Notes: generated from the letters alone by a model not told the origin. Shown: positions 32,872 through 44,690, counted from the first letter of the stretch. The stretch is 64,000 nt of DNA from Aricia agestis (GCF_905147365.1 NC_056418.1:6385262-6449261); one strand, 5' to 3'. A program made the numbers and translations.

Positions 32872-33879
32872 GCACTACGCAGGTGCGGCCCGGGCATTAC
32901 TGTTGTGTTACTGTAACTAATATTGATGGCTTTAAACTTCATGAATGGAAAGCCGTAGAAATCGTCATTTTCACAGTGAAAGTACACGAAAAGATGAAAG
33001 AGGTGATCCATCATAGTCCAATATGTAACTTAAATAAGTAGGCTTATGCTATGATGATGATAAGAAAGAAAGGTAAGTACTAAGTACGGTAAGAAAGTGT
33101 AAAAGTAATAATATGATGGTTGCTAATGCTAATGCTTTAGTAAACAGTTTTTGGAATTTCCCATCAGAGTACTTTTGAAACTTTGAAAATCATTTCTAAG
33201 CAGAATCAACCTACGTAATATTATTATGTTTATTCAAAAAGTACTTCCCAACTTCAGCAACCAACAATAGTGATGGGTAATTTTCCGAAAAATTTCAAAG
33301 CTCGGAAATTTTTCAATTTATTTTTCAGAAAAATTGAAAAATTGGAAAATAATGGAAAAATATTTTTTTATTGAAATTATTTGTCTAAATGAATTAGTAA
33401 ATAGTAAAAATGAAATGAATTATCAAATATGGTATGAAATTCAAAGGCTTGAATGACTTTAGGTGTTGTTTAAAAAAACAATATCTTTTTAGCCGTATCC
33501 CCTTTATTTTTTAATTTTTACGAAAATGGTAAGGACCAAAGCTGTCTCAAATTAGATTTTATACAACTTTAGTCCTTATAATTATCATTGTAAAATCAGT
33601 ATTTACGGAAATAACTGCAAAAAACAAGTCAAAGTATAATTTCGCCTGTATCTCAATAATTAAAATCAAAAGCGCAAATAATTGAAGAAACAAAGTTGTC
33701 TATAGATATGATAGATTATTAAATTCTCTACAAATTTGATCCTTATGATTTTTTCTACGCCTATGGTATATGTACCGGGAGTCCGGGACCCAAGCGACTG
33801 GATTAAACTGTATATTTCTGATCATGGATTAGACCCTATAATAATAATAAATAATTATTATTATTGTTATTATTTAAAA

Positions 33880-34085
33880 ACTGGCCAAGTGCGAGTCGGA
33901 CTCGCTCACGAAGGGTTCCGTACCATTATAAAGCAATGATAGGCAAAAATGTGTGCTTTTAGTATGGGAGCTAACAAAATCCCCCTAAATATAAAAGGCC
34001 TATAAAATCGTGTTTGTTAAATAGAAGCCCCATCAAAATGTATTGAATTTATTTTGCTTTTAGTATTTGTTAGGAAACATTTGGG
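33880..34085 (-). repeat. Dispersed repeat family A, truncated, inverted
   Basis: GGCCAAGTGCGAGTCGGACT followed by GAAGGGTTCCGTACC is the reverse of the family A 3' end. It lies inside the hAT-like element. Confidence 0.6.
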
Positions 34086-34149
34086 AACGGGAAATGAAAT
34101 ACGTAATATATTATAAAAATTCCAACTATCTATCACTGTTCTTTATTTT

Positions 34150-34219
34150 TTTTCGTTATTACTAAGACTTTGATGTCTGTCTGTCCGTCTGTCTGTCTCC
34201 AAGCTGTATCTCAAGAATG
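34150..34219 (+). repeat. Dispersed repeat family A, 5' part (interrupted)
   Basis: TACTAAGACTTTGATGTCTG and GTCTGTCTGTCTCC appear. The copy seems to continue at 35263-35515 after two later insertions. Confidence 0.5.
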
Positions 34220-34225
34220 GAACAG

Positions 34226-34525
34226 ACGTGGGAGAGCCATGCTTCGGCACGAATGGGCCAGCTTGACCGGAGAAATACCACGTTCTCATAGAAAACCGGC
34301 GTGAAACAGCGCTTGCGCTGTTTTTCGCCGAGCGAGTGAGTTTACCGGAGGCGCAATCCCCTACGATATTCCCTTCCCTACCCTCCCCTATTACCCTATT
34401 CCCTCTTAAAAGGCCGGCAACGCACCTACAGCTTTCTGATGCTGCGAGTGTCCATGGGTGACGGAAGTTGCTTTCCATCAGGTGACCCGTTTGCTCGTTT
34501 TCCCCCTTATCTCATAAAAAAAACG
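34226..34525 (+). mobile_element. SINE-like repeat L, full length, nested
   Basis: It starts ACGTGGGAGAGCCATGCTTC, contains GGCCGGCAACGCACCTACAG, and ends in an A-rich tail after CCCCCTTATCTCAT. It is inserted into repeat A. Confidence 0.8.
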
Positions 34526-34570
34526 TTGATAGCTAGAGAGCTTGAAATGACGGATTATGTAGTTTCTAAA

Positions 34571-35257
34571 AACACTAGCTGTTGCCCGCGACTTCGTCCG
34601 CGTGGACTTTAGTTTACAGCGCGCGGTGTCAACAAAATTTGTGTCAAATTTAAAAACTTTTTAAAACCCTGGTAAGTGGTACCCCTCTTAGGGCCGCGCT
34701 ACACCAGATTGGCAGCGCTGAAAGTGCTCGCCTCGCCGCTGCCATTCCGGTGTAGCGCGGCCCTTAATTAATCAAAATACCCAAAAACAGCTGTACACTG
34801 CACAGCTGTTTTTGGGTATTTTTATTTTTCCCCCAATTACACAACTTTACCCATAAACTATTTATCATTGATAGGTTTAAGGTTACGTCACTGCACAGAT
34901 AAAGTACTGAGTTATTTAATACCGTAGAATAGATATAACAATCGAAAAAAATCGAAACTTAAATGTAAGATGATACCACCTCTTATAGAAAGACTTTTGA
35001 GCAAGCGTCAGCGCGATGTAGAAGACGAACGGCGCCATATATTATGAATTTTTGGGTTTTGGAATTTGAACAAATTTACGCATTTTCACCCCCTGACAAC
35101 CCTTTTTTCCAGTAAAAAAGTAGCCTATGTCCTTTCTCAGGCCTTAGACTATCTGTATACAAAATTTCATTACAATCGGTTCGGTAGTTTTGGCGTTTGG
35201 CGTGAAAGCGAGACAGACAGACAGACAGAGATACTTTCGCATTTATAATATTAGTAT
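34571..35257 (+). repeat. RTE-like LINE tail 1 (with MITE inserted)
   Basis: It begins AACACTAGCTGTTGCCCGCG and CTTCGTCCGCGTGG and ends GCATTTATAATATTAGTATG. A 73-bp MITE is inserted at 34691-34763, and a hairpin (AAAACAGCTGTACACTGCAC type) is at 34776-34826. Confidence 0.65.
34691..34763. mobile_element. 73-bp PIF/Harbinger-like micro-MITE
   Basis: Perfect 15-bp inverted ends GGGCCGCGCTACACC / GGTGTAGCGCGGCCC are flanked by TTA on both sides (34688-34690, 34764-34766). Confidence 0.8.
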
Positions 35258-35262
35258 GGATA

Positions 35263-35515
35263 ATAAATCAAATATTTAAAGGGGGTTCCCATACAACAAA
35301 CTAGATTTTTTAGCATTTTTTGCTCTATATCAATAATGGCTACACGTAGGCACTTACACAGCTACACAAAATACTTAATGGTATTAGCACTTTAATAATT
35401 GATAAGTAATAATAATAAAATTAAATATTGAAGGGGGCACTCATATAAAAATGCATTTTTTGCCTAATTTTGCTCATAAATGGTACGGAACCCTCCGTCA
35501 CTATCGCGAAAAAAA
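35263..35515 (+). repeat. Dispersed repeat family A, 3' part
   Basis: It contains AAAGGGGGTTCCCATACAAC, then ATGGTACGGAACCCTCCGTC. Likely the continuation of the piece at 34150-34219. Confidence 0.5.
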
Positions 35516-35658
35516 ATCCAGAGTTATAATATTACTAGCTGTTGCCCGCGACTTCGTCCGCGTGGACTTCAGTTTATAGCGCGCGATGTCAACAAAATTG
35601 GTGTCAAAAGCTTTAATAAAAAAACCCTGGTACCCCTTAAATCAAAACAGCTGTGCAG

Positions 35659-36215
35659 TAGGGTTGCTGAGGATTCCTCTTCCGCTACCTCATAATGAGG
35701 AAGTTCCGCAATATTTTGGGTTCCTCAACCGTTACCGCATCCTCATAAATAAAAATAAAAAAATCCTCTTCCGCTATCGCTTCCTCAAAATTTAAGAGGA
35801 ATTTATGAGGAATTTCACTGCGCATGCGCGTCGCGTATCCATCTTTTTTGTGTGCGTGTGTTGTGTATGTTACTGAACTCCTCCTTAATTGCTGGACCGA
35901 TTTTGATGATTCTTTATTGTGTGTGTTTTGAGAATGGTTTAGATTCATAGTTGGGTCCACTGGAAAATGCCCTTTTAATTATTTTTTTTGTAATGTATGC
36001 ACCTAGTTATGGATAGACAGGACAAAGACTTTTGGGTTGGGTCCGCTAGTATTTATAATTTCCTATCATCCTCTTCCTCATCCGCTTCCTCTTCCGCTTC
36101 CTCATTCGCATCCTCTTTCTCAAAAAATATCCTCTTCCTCATCCGCATCCTCTAAATTTGCGCGTGAAAATTCCTCTGCCTCCTCTTCCTCATAATCACT
36201 TTCTCAACAACCCTA
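35659..36215. mobile_element. hAT-like MITE with CCTCTTCC repeats
   Basis: The ends are TAGGGTTGCTGAGGA and, reversed, TAGGGTTGTTGAGAA. Both subterminal regions are packed with CCTCTTCCGC / CCTCATCCGC words. A clean 8-bp duplication is not seen. A different LINE-tail fragment sits in its middle (about 35860-36055). Confidence 0.55.
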
Positions 36216-36236
36216 TTAGTGTGCATACATATAATA

Positions 36237-37785
36237 CACACACTGGCAAAATTAGCGGAACATAGGTAAAAAGGGCCAAAACTTGAACTCATGTGGGTCG
36301 GGCTGTCTGAAAGCCTTTTTATAGCTTCTAAGCTCATTCAAGAAATAAAATATTGAACAAAACTGGCAAGTTGACAGGTTTTTATAGCAATTATGCCCTA
36401 ATAAGTGTTTTTCAATTATTATTGACGTTGTAAGTGTTCCTGATAAGAATGGCGTTTTAGCGGGGTGAAAGGTATGCTCAGCTCATTTGATTGTTTGGTT
36501 TTTGGAAGAACACATTGCTTAGATACAAAATTAGTGATTTCCCAGCATCTGCGACAGCTAGAGCTGTAACCACGATAGAGAAAGGTCACACCTACCGTTC
36601 GGTCAGTCAGGCCTTAGGTGTGTCGGCTTCCGTGGTTCAGCGTAACTTTCAATGCTTCAGAGAGACTGGATCTTACGTTCGGAGACGAGAACAAGGCAGA
36701 TATCGGGTGACAATGGTTCAGGATGACCATTTTGTAAGGAAACAAAACTTAAAAAATCGACCTCAAACTGCTATGCAGACACGAAACCTGTCGGAACAGG
36801 TCCAAGATGAAAGTGTAAGTGATTGTACAGTAAGAAGAAGACTCAAAGAAGTTAAATTAAACTCAAAAGTGCCAGCAAGGGCACCAAAACTTGAGACAGG
36901 ACACCGAAGAGCCAGGCTAAGATTTGCGCGTGAACATCAAAATTAGACAAGTGAGTGAAATCTTGTGCTGTACAGTGATGGGAGCAAATTCTGTGTACAT
37001 TGTATTGACAGGCGATAAAGAATGTGGATAAATCATAAGGAAAGCTACAAGCCATCAAACTTACCGGAAACAGTGGCCTATGATGCAGGCTTCGTAATGG
37101 TTTGGAGTTGCATATGATTTGGAGCCCGCATGGAGCTGATGATTATAGATGATGGTACTTTGACAGTACAGTGCTATAGCACCGACATCCTGGAACTGCA
37201 TGGTGTGCCTTTTACACAGTTTTATGTAGTAATTTCAATTTTATGTGCGTCCATAGAGTAAGAAAATCGGGCATTATTACCTAAACGATGCTGGCGTAGC
37301 CCAGGTGGAGAGGCCAGCGTGGTCTACAGATGTGGATCCGATTGAAGACGTGTGGCACATCAATGGGTGAACGGTACGAGTTAAAACTCCAGCTCCAAAA
37401 TGTGTCCAGGAGCTCGAGTTGGCGCTACTGGAGGAGTAGGAGAATATCCCACAGGAAATGATTGACAATTAAAATGCAAGCATGGAATGGCGTATCCAGG
37501 CCCTCTTGAGATCCGTAGAAGGCATTACACGCTTTTAACATGGCATTTCTTTAATAAAAATGGAGAATTTATCTTAAAAACTTACTACTGAAATTTCAAA
37601 GATTTTCTTAATTTTTTGATTTTTGCTGATTTTTTTCTATTTTTCACGTTTTTATGTCCTAAATTTATATAAAATTTATTTTTTAATAATCAATTAGTAA
37701 ATAAATAAATAAATATATAAAAATCAGGGAACAATAAAAAAAAAAATAAAATTTTGTTATGTTCCTCTAATTTGGCCGGTGTGTT
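36237..37785 (+). mobile_element. Degenerate Tc1-like DNA transposon
   Basis: Inverted ends of about 28 bp (CACTGGCAAAATTAGCGGAA on the left; reversed, CACCGGCCAAATTAGAGGAA on the right) have TA next to each. The length, 1549 bp, suits Tc1. The interior holds a transposase that is broken after its DNA-binding part. Confidence 0.8.
36491..37538 (+). pseudogene. Tc1-family transposase, broken
   Basis: Tc1/mariner transposases cut and paste their element through a DDE catalytic domain after two helix-turn-helix motifs. The frame 36491-36946 shows the helix-turn-helix part: TARAVTTIEKGHTYRSVSQA, LGVSASVVQRNFQCFRETG, then DCTVRRRLKEVKLNSKVPAR and RRARLRFAREHQ. It then stops at TAG. Downstream, recognisable catalytic-domain remnants appear in several frames (for example LNDAGVAQVERPAW and EEWENIPQEMIDN-like text near 37290-37480). 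At least one in-frame stop and several frame changes make it inactive. Confidence 0.75.
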
Positions 37786-39300
37786 TATTTCATTTTTTTA
37801 AATTAATCTTTATATTTTATGCCAAATTTTTAAGCTTATTTAGCCCCCCAATTACACAACTGACTACTGATTTAATAAGTAACGTAAAAAATAAGTAACG
37901 TAAAAAAGAAATAACAATCGAAAAAAATTGACTATACGATATATTTCGCATTTATAATATTAGTATAGATTTATAATATTAGTATAGATTAGTATAGATA
38001 ATGAAGAAGGCGCTAATGAGATCTATAACTGGGGATACCACGTAAAAGAAACTAGGCGCCCCGCGGAGGTGTAACCCAACGTTAGTGTGAAAAAGGGACT
38101 TAAATATTTATTACTGAAAAAAACATAAGAATAAAAGTTGGAGGAAATTGAATGATAATTTTTTTTTTTCTTTTGATGTCATATGTAGGCGAAATTATAC
38201 TTTGACTTGTTACTTGTTAAAAATGTGTAAGAATCAAACTTGCAGAGAATTAAATTTGCAACAATCTTATCATTTCTGTAAAAAACTGAAAAATAAAGAA
38301 GATGTGGTCAAAAATAAGCACCTTCAAACCAATATGGCGGCACCCGTCGGATTTGGTGGAGTTTTTTAATTTGAGCTATTTATGGCCTCTTCTAAACACT
38401 AGCGCAAAAAAAACTTTCTATAAATATTAATTTCAGAAAAAAATCTAACGCGGCTGTAATACCGATGATGAACGCTATAATCTTAGCTACTTACTAGACG
38501 AGCAATTTTATTGCGCCATATTATCACGTATTGCGTAATAATATTGACCGTCTAGGGTTGACATTGAACATCGCGCGCCTTCAATCTAATAATTTTCAAA
38601 TAAACTGTTCAATAAAATTGAAGCGTGATATTGCACAATATAATTGATCGTCTAAGGGCCGACTTGTGTAACAAATCATAGAAGTTTTCAAGAAAAAGAA
38701 TAAATAAAAGCCTTAAAATGTTATCCCGTCCGTATCCCGTTATCTTGTTTTATTTTCTATTCTTGGTTGACATTTCAATTTGGAAAAATATTTGAAAAAT
38801 ATATTGGAAATTTTTCATTTTTCTTTTCTTTTCTTTCGGAAAATTTTCCATTACCCATCTGTAACCAAGAATAAGATCGCAGACAATACCTTGACCTCCA
38901 CGTCAACGGGAAATGAACTATTCTAAAAGAATGACGCTATCCTGACGTAACGCGGGTAGACAGAACCTAACCTTATGTCAGGTGTCAGATACCTGTCATC
39001 ACCGACGCGTCTGCCAAAAAATATTTTAAAATCCCAACGTAAGGTCGGAAAAACTTAATGAACGGCGTGATAGATCAAGGAAATTTGAATGAGGAAATGC
39101 CGGTAAAATAATGGGACTCCATTTTTCCATTAGGAAAATCTTCTGTCGCGATACCATATCATATTATAAATGTTTCGACTTACGAAGATAGGGATAAATT
39201 AGAAGGTAAATTAAAGTCTCATGTCCGCTGTGTCGAAATTGGAACAATATTTTAGGAAATGTCAAAAGATTTTCGCAGATGTGAACAGAACATAGTATTT

Positions 39301-39895
39301 TTAAAGTATATATTTTTTGTCTATGCAGCACCTAAGTGAAACAAATACTTCAAACAAGTCTACAAACATGGATACGTTTACTCTTCTATCGTCCAGATAA
39401 AATTCAATATAGACACAACATTCCCTTTTATTTATGTAGATAGAAGTGCAGTATCTAATTAGCAAAGGGATTATGATAAGGGCTAGTGAAGACAACTTGT
39501 CAACCGCTGGCCCTCGGTCCATTAAGTAAGAAGCCTACAACTTCCGCCCGACTTATCTGTGTTACTTATGACTTTTTGTACCAGAACCTGGTTTAACAGT
39601 TCTAGACTATGTAGAGTAGCCTTAATTGATACTTGAACGTAGGACATTCCAGTTTGTGAGAATTGAAAGAATATAGATTTAGCCCGCAACTGGGGGTTAT
39701 TGAAAATGTGTATATCGCACGGTAACATAGTGCCACACTAGATCTTAAATCCGATTTTGGTACCTTAGGTATGTCTTTGTCAAAATTCAGACAGTCAGAC
39801 TCCTTAGAGTCTATACTTACAATATAAGTATGGGCAGGATATAGAAATGACACGATTGTTAAAAACACTCCATTCAAAACTGAAAAGCGCAGCAT
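39301..39895 (-). CDS. Possible small secreted protein, three-exon model (uncertain)
   Basis: Not recognised. From ATG at 39895 a hydrophobic start (MLRFSVLNGVFLTIVSFLYP) resembles a signal peptide. It is followed by donor GTAAGTATAG. Exons 39821-39895, 39566-39737 and 39301-39482 are separated by two 83-bp introns with GT-AG ends. The joined frame is open for 142 residues and ends at TAA. The mature part would start CGTMLPCDIHIFNN and contain CC pairs (RECCVYIEFYLDD, LRCCIDKK). An unspliced 97-codon reading from the same ATG also exists, so the model may be chance. Confidence 0.27.
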
Positions 39896-40439
39896 AGCCT
39901 TGTGTAAAATTATCTATTTTGTTTTAGACCTTCAACCGATGAAAGACCACAAATAAACAAAACAAAATATATTTCAATTTGCAGACCAAGTTTCGATAAA
40001 AGTTACATTGAATCGAGATAACAAATTTTAATTACATAATAAATGCAACAAGGTCGAAGCCGGTCATTCACATTTGACTCACTCCATGACCATGACACAT
40101 GAAGCTCGGTGATTAAATGCTTTTGTATGTGCAGCTACAATCAGCAATCTTTGATAGGACTTTGATGATAAAAACTCGGCAATGATTTGCAAAGTTTTAA
40201 CATAAAACGAGAAGAACTTGGTTTTATATCGTCTAAGTTTTGATTTTTTAAAGTTTTTTATCTAAGAATAATATTAAATTATCTAAATAATAAAATGAAC
40301 TCCAAAATAGCCTTGCAGAGCTACACTGAGACACTGATCTAAGTTAACAGGATAGATCCATTATTTCTGCAGTTTGTAAAAGAGAACAATATCGTAATCT
40401 TTAGTCTCCCTACCAAAGTCTTACAAAAATATATAACTA

Positions 40440-41040
40440 GTCCTAACAGAGCAATCAGAATATCATCTCGTTATAATGCTTATAGCCCGAGACAAAAACA
40501 TGGCGACGTCGCATCTCAACACGTCCTCGTAATGATGGACGAAGAATGTTTATAGCGCAAGGCGCGGTCTCATTGTTGTCTATAGAAATTGTAGTTTCGC
40601 GCTCGTGCATACTCCCCGAGCTATGCGTTGGCTCAGTTTCAATACCTATTTCCATAAAATATAATTTCATCTCGACGCTCTCGATTTCGATACATTCTTC
40701 GATCTTTAATTCGGATAATATAGGTCGCCTTCGACCGTGGAGCCGATATGAAATCGGCCGATAAAATGTGTTGGAAATGCGCCTGTGAAACGATCATTCA
40801 CACTCGCGGCCGCCTTGTACGGGCACGGGACATTGTATCGCCGCGGTATTTCTGCGGCGAGCTATTCAGTGCCGTTTATGGGTGACGTTTTACCCAAAAA
40901 AGTAGAACAAGCGACTACGTCTGCTTCACAACACGAAGCACACGCTCAGCCGCATTGTCCTGTTGTGAAACGCCTGTAATTTGCATTTAACGCCTACGAG
41001 CCGCATCCTGCGCTCTCTCATGAATTTTTATATCTGCTAA
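40440..41040. other. GC-richer patch, possibly regulatory
   Basis: This stretch is CpG-rich compared with its surroundings (for example GTATCGCCGCGGTATTTC). It contains an ATTTGCAT octamer-like word near 40980. No convincing protein. It might be an enhancer or promoter; that is inference. Confidence 0.25.
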
Positions 41041-41722
41041 CATTTGTCAAGTACGCCTTAAATATTCATCTATGTAAATATCATAAGCATCGTTTCTATT
41101 TATTTTGTCGTTTTTAAAAGGTTCACCGAGGTTAAATTTGCGAAAAGACTCTCTCTTTCCTCACAAACATGGATATAGTTATTTTTAAAATGGGTGTCGT
41201 TAATATATTATTAAAATGGCGAGAGAAACCTTTTCTACCTTTATTTTCTATATCAATAAAGCTATTGATATAGAAAATACAGGTAATAATTCAAAGGTCG
41301 AAACGTCAGAACTATATTTAATCATTACGTTTCGAATCGTGTCGGTTATCTTAACTATGTAAATATCCTGACGCCGAGCGTGTCTCAGTCACCTATTATA
41401 CCGTGCAGATAATATCAACATCACGAGTATAGCCTATAACATGATTACTTAAGGCATTAGGACTTTCGTCATCATAATCCATAACATCATCTCATACAAT
41501 GCAATTCTCATTACTACTCTACTATCAAAAGTCACTTGAAGATTCCTGTATCTTTTTTTAGATGACTCATTGAAAATAATAATATGTTTTAATATGACCC
41601 CTTTACTCCAACAGCTGATATAACTAGAAAATATTATAAGAGAGACGATATTTGGAGTCTAACAGAACAATACGTGGATGATACTGAATTCACTGATGCA
41701 GAACAAACAAATTAACATCAAG

Positions 41723-41769
41723 TGCCGTTTTCATGAGAACTGATATTATGAGTTCTCATGAAAACGGCA
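41723..41769. repeat. Short hairpin
   Basis: GCCGTTTTCATGAGAACT is mirrored by AGTTCTCATGAAAACGGC around GATATTATG. Confidence 0.65.
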
Positions 41770-42674
41770 GGCAATGAATCAATGCAATTGATATTGCACT
41801 AGTTACAATCTATGCATCGACTGTAAACGAAGTCGGAGCAGAAACGTGAGCTGAGTGCCAGTCGCACTATACAAAATAGTGCGAACAAACATTATTGGCG
41901 AGTGACATATCGAATTACGACCAATATCCGACTGTGATGGTCCCATTTTGCGAAACGGAACAGGGAAAATCAGATTCTATCCCGGGAATCTAAGGTTTAA
42001 AATAAAATGCACCGGTCGGATTCATATTACATTTCAGAAACGACGAACGGTTGATCGAAGAGCGAGGACGCGCCGCCAGATCAAAGGCGATCTGTTCTGA
42101 ATATACATGTCCACTTCGAATATATCTTGAATTACTAATGTGTTCAGGAATTTAAGAGTCATTAATATTTAGGCTGTCCACGCTATTGCAAATATTTTAC
42201 AATGTTCACCGAACTACTCGCTGCCAAACGAGAATATTTTCGCGTCATTGGTGGTTACATAAATGCCATAAAGCACCACTCACTGATATAATTATACCAT
42301 GGGGTGACACAATAGTCGAATTTAAAAGCTCCAAAGTCCGAAAATATTAATAAAGATCGTGCAACTAAAATAAGGCTACATACCATTGCAATCGAAAACA
42401 CAGTCCCGCAATTTCAAATATAACGTAGTCAAAATTCGCCAGATTATAGCTTTAAATATTAATGTTCTGTACACGTATTTCATCGTTGGATCAGGTTTGA
42501 CAAGCTTAATAAAACACTTAACATATAAGGGTTCGCAGACTTGCACGTCGGCGTGGATATTTTTCTACACGCCACTAGAATATCTGACAGATAAGGAAAA
42601 CTGGTAGCCTTTCATTCCAACGCTTCAACTCAAATGTTGGCTACAGTAAATTAAAGTAATCAGGTAATTAATAC

Positions 42675-42872
42675 CTGAACTGGTGACTCTGGAATTATGT
42701 CAATAGAAACCGTTTCTTGCTGGATACTACAGATTTCAAGCCTCACTTTAACTTTGAATTTAACTATTAAAAATAGATTTTCGATAACATCACAAATTAT
42801 TTCTTGTTTCCTAATTACAATTGTTTGATTTTCAGTTTTCAGACTAACTAAACATTTCGTATCATCAAACAT
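42675..42872 (-). CDS. Possible coding exon (uncertain)
   Basis: Not recognised. A 66-codon frame from ATG ends exactly at a GTATTA donor. It reads MFDDTKCLVSLKTENQTIVI and IICDVIENLFLIVKFKVKVR, a beta-rich pattern. A pyrimidine-rich acceptor ends at CTGTCAG 91 bases downstream, after which the frame stops within three codons. In AT-rich DNA this can occur by chance. Confidence 0.2.
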
Positions 42873-43404
42873 TTTATTTTATTTATTAAACCACATTTTA
42901 TTTATTAAAACTATATTTTTAGGTTTAAGACATTTATTTCTCATAAGAACTTACACAATTCACTTAATTGAGAAAATATACAATTATTATCAGTTTACTA
43001 ACTCTAAGCGTACCGCGTGTACGGGCTTACAATAATATTATAAGACTTTGCTCATAACATTACAACACTTATTCATATTATAATTAACTTATTGTCTTCG
43101 TCTTGAGGGTAGACAGTAAAAACTCACGTAAACCGTAAACACAGAATAACATCATAGATCTAAGATCTCATATAACTGGATGTGGCAATACATATATTTT
43201 GTTTATTATTCAATATTTAGTTTATGAAATCATAAATATAGCATGTAATATTTAGTAATTATATTAATGTTGTATAAAGTTAATTATGAAATCTATAATA
43301 AAATACATACAATATCTATAAACATATATAGCATATTATATACTTATTATATTTTCCTAGGTGGCATGATTTTGTTTATAATATATATATGTATAACTAT
43401 ATTT

Positions 43405-43804
43405 TAATAAAATAAGTGGGCAAACGAGCAGACGGGTTACCTGATGGGAAGCAACTACCGTCGCCCATGGACACTCGCAACATCAGAAGAGCTGCAGGTG
43501 CGTTGCCAGCCTAAAGTTTTAAAGTTTTAACATGTTGTTTAATTAGATTTTTAAATTTAGACATTGTTTTTGAATCTTTAATGTTTTTTGGCAGGTGATT
43601 ATATATCTGTACTCCCTCAAATAGGAGATTCTTTTTTCCATAATTCGTTCTTGGTAAGCTGAGTACGATGTCATTCGAGTTTCTTAATTTTATTCTTTGT
43701 ATCTGCTGTTTTTTAGTTAATTCTATTTCGGAATGGATTTCCTTGTTAATAATTTTTCTAATGAGTATAGCTGTGTAGTAAGTATATGTTTGTACGATAT
43801 TCAT
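43405..43804 (-). mobile_element. LINE 3' end: reverse-transcriptase C-terminus plus tail shared with repeat L
   Basis: Frame 43804-43514 reads LTKKQQIQRIKLRNSNDIVL, LPRTNYGKKNLLFEGVQIYN and HLPKNIKDSKTMSKFKNLIK. This is the conserved region that ends many LINE ORF2 proteins (basic RxxNYGxxxxxxxGxxxYNxLP). Directly after the stop TAG comes GGCAACGCACCTGCAGCTCT ... GCTCGTTTGCCCACTTATTT, the 3' tail of SINE-like repeat L. The element is 5'-truncated. Confidence 0.7.
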
Positions 43805-44546
43805 ATTTAATGTACGACATTAAGAGAAGAGAGATGAACTATCATCAAACAGTTTGAGCGGAAGCTGAAACTATAACTTGTACATGATAGCATGATATTT
43901 AACAGCGCCTGCAATTCCAAATACATTGCTATCAATTTCTAGTTTTAACTGCCAATAATTCAGAACGATCTAATGTTTTAGTACGATGTTTATGAGTCTA
44001 GTCCAATTTGTCTATCATTGAGAACAAAGTTCCATAGTTCTTCAATTCTTACCGAGCAGTAAACTAGAGGTCAATTGGAAATTTAACTCCATGATCCAGA
44101 ATACTCAAGTAACATAATACGAGGGGCGGTCTTTGAATACAAGACTTAAATCTGTGAGCTACAAGTCTTGGCGACAAGAAGGGAACACGTCCCTTACAAC
44201 GACCGTAAATGTTGTATAAATTCGTAGAATACCACGCCTAAACAATGTAGTTCAAGAGCTTAAATGGATAGGCGATAGATTTTCTTAAGTTCCAGTTAGT
44301 CTTGTCAGTCTCGGTGAAATATTTTCTTTGTGTTTATGAAATAGAATAACATTTTGCATCAGTAACATTCACTACAATTTTGAAAAGATATTTTACTATT
44401 ATTGCTTTCCACTTTTCAGTACTATTTTGTAGGTGCATCTATTTCTTTATGTTTGGAGTTGAATTCATAATAAATGTCTATCTTTCAATCTGTTTGTATG
44501 AAAAAGAAAAAGAATGAAGCATGGTGAAGCATGAAACGGTTCTGTA

Positions 44547-44690
44547 GGCCTACTACGAAACCGTTTTGAAACTCAAACAATTGAACGAGAATGCCGTCCT
44601 GCTCTAACAACGACATTTCACGTTTGTTAGAGTAGGATGCGGCATTTTCGTTCGATTGTTTGAGTCTCAAAACAGTTTCGTGGTACGGCC
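44547..44690. repeat. Inverted-repeat element
   Basis: GGCCTACTACGAAACCGTTT and CTCAAACAATTGAACGAGAA are mirrored at 44630-44690. About 144 bp, MITE-like, without a clear target duplication. Confidence 0.6.

Larger units (their letters stand above)
20862..33267. other. Long gene-poor region upstream of the sog exons read here
   Basis: This stretch is probably the beginning of the long 5' intron of sog, which is large in other insects. It is AT-rich with repeats: a foldback element (22065-22371), a LINE-type repeat (22964-23330), tandem units (23655-23990), a TRIM-like LTR element (24654-25303), SINEs (25652, 29218), a hairpin (28192-28441), a tandem duplication (29609-30185) and a large foldback (30455-31151). 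A possible sog exon at 24081-24156 is uncertain. Confidence 0.5.
35535..38003 (+). repeat. RTE-like LINE tail 2, split by two transposons
   Basis: The 5' part 35535-35658 starts ACTAGCTGTTGCCCGCGACT. It resumes briefly at 36216-36236, and finally at 37786-38003 with CCCCCCAATTACACAACTGA and GCATTTATAATATTAGTATA. The hAT-like MITE and the Tc1 copy lie within it. Confidence 0.6.
33268..38863. mobile_element. hAT-like element carrying nested insertions
   Basis: The left end TAGTGATGGGTAATTTTCC and the right end, reverse complement TACAGATGGGTAATGGAAAA, are flanked by 8 bp that match at 7 positions (ACCAACAA 33260-33267, ACCAAGAA 38864-38871). Inner arms also pair: AACAAGTCAAAGTATAATTT (33624) with its complement at about 38190-38212. 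The centre is filled by later insertions listed separately. No hAT transposase is visible, so the element itself is non-autonomous. Confidence 0.6.

Noticed and set aside
35651..36223. 8-bp target duplication for the CCTCTTCC-rich hAT-like MITE
   Set aside because: The bases directly outside the ends (CTGTGCAG and TTAGTGTG) do not match, so only the TAGGGTTG ends support the class.
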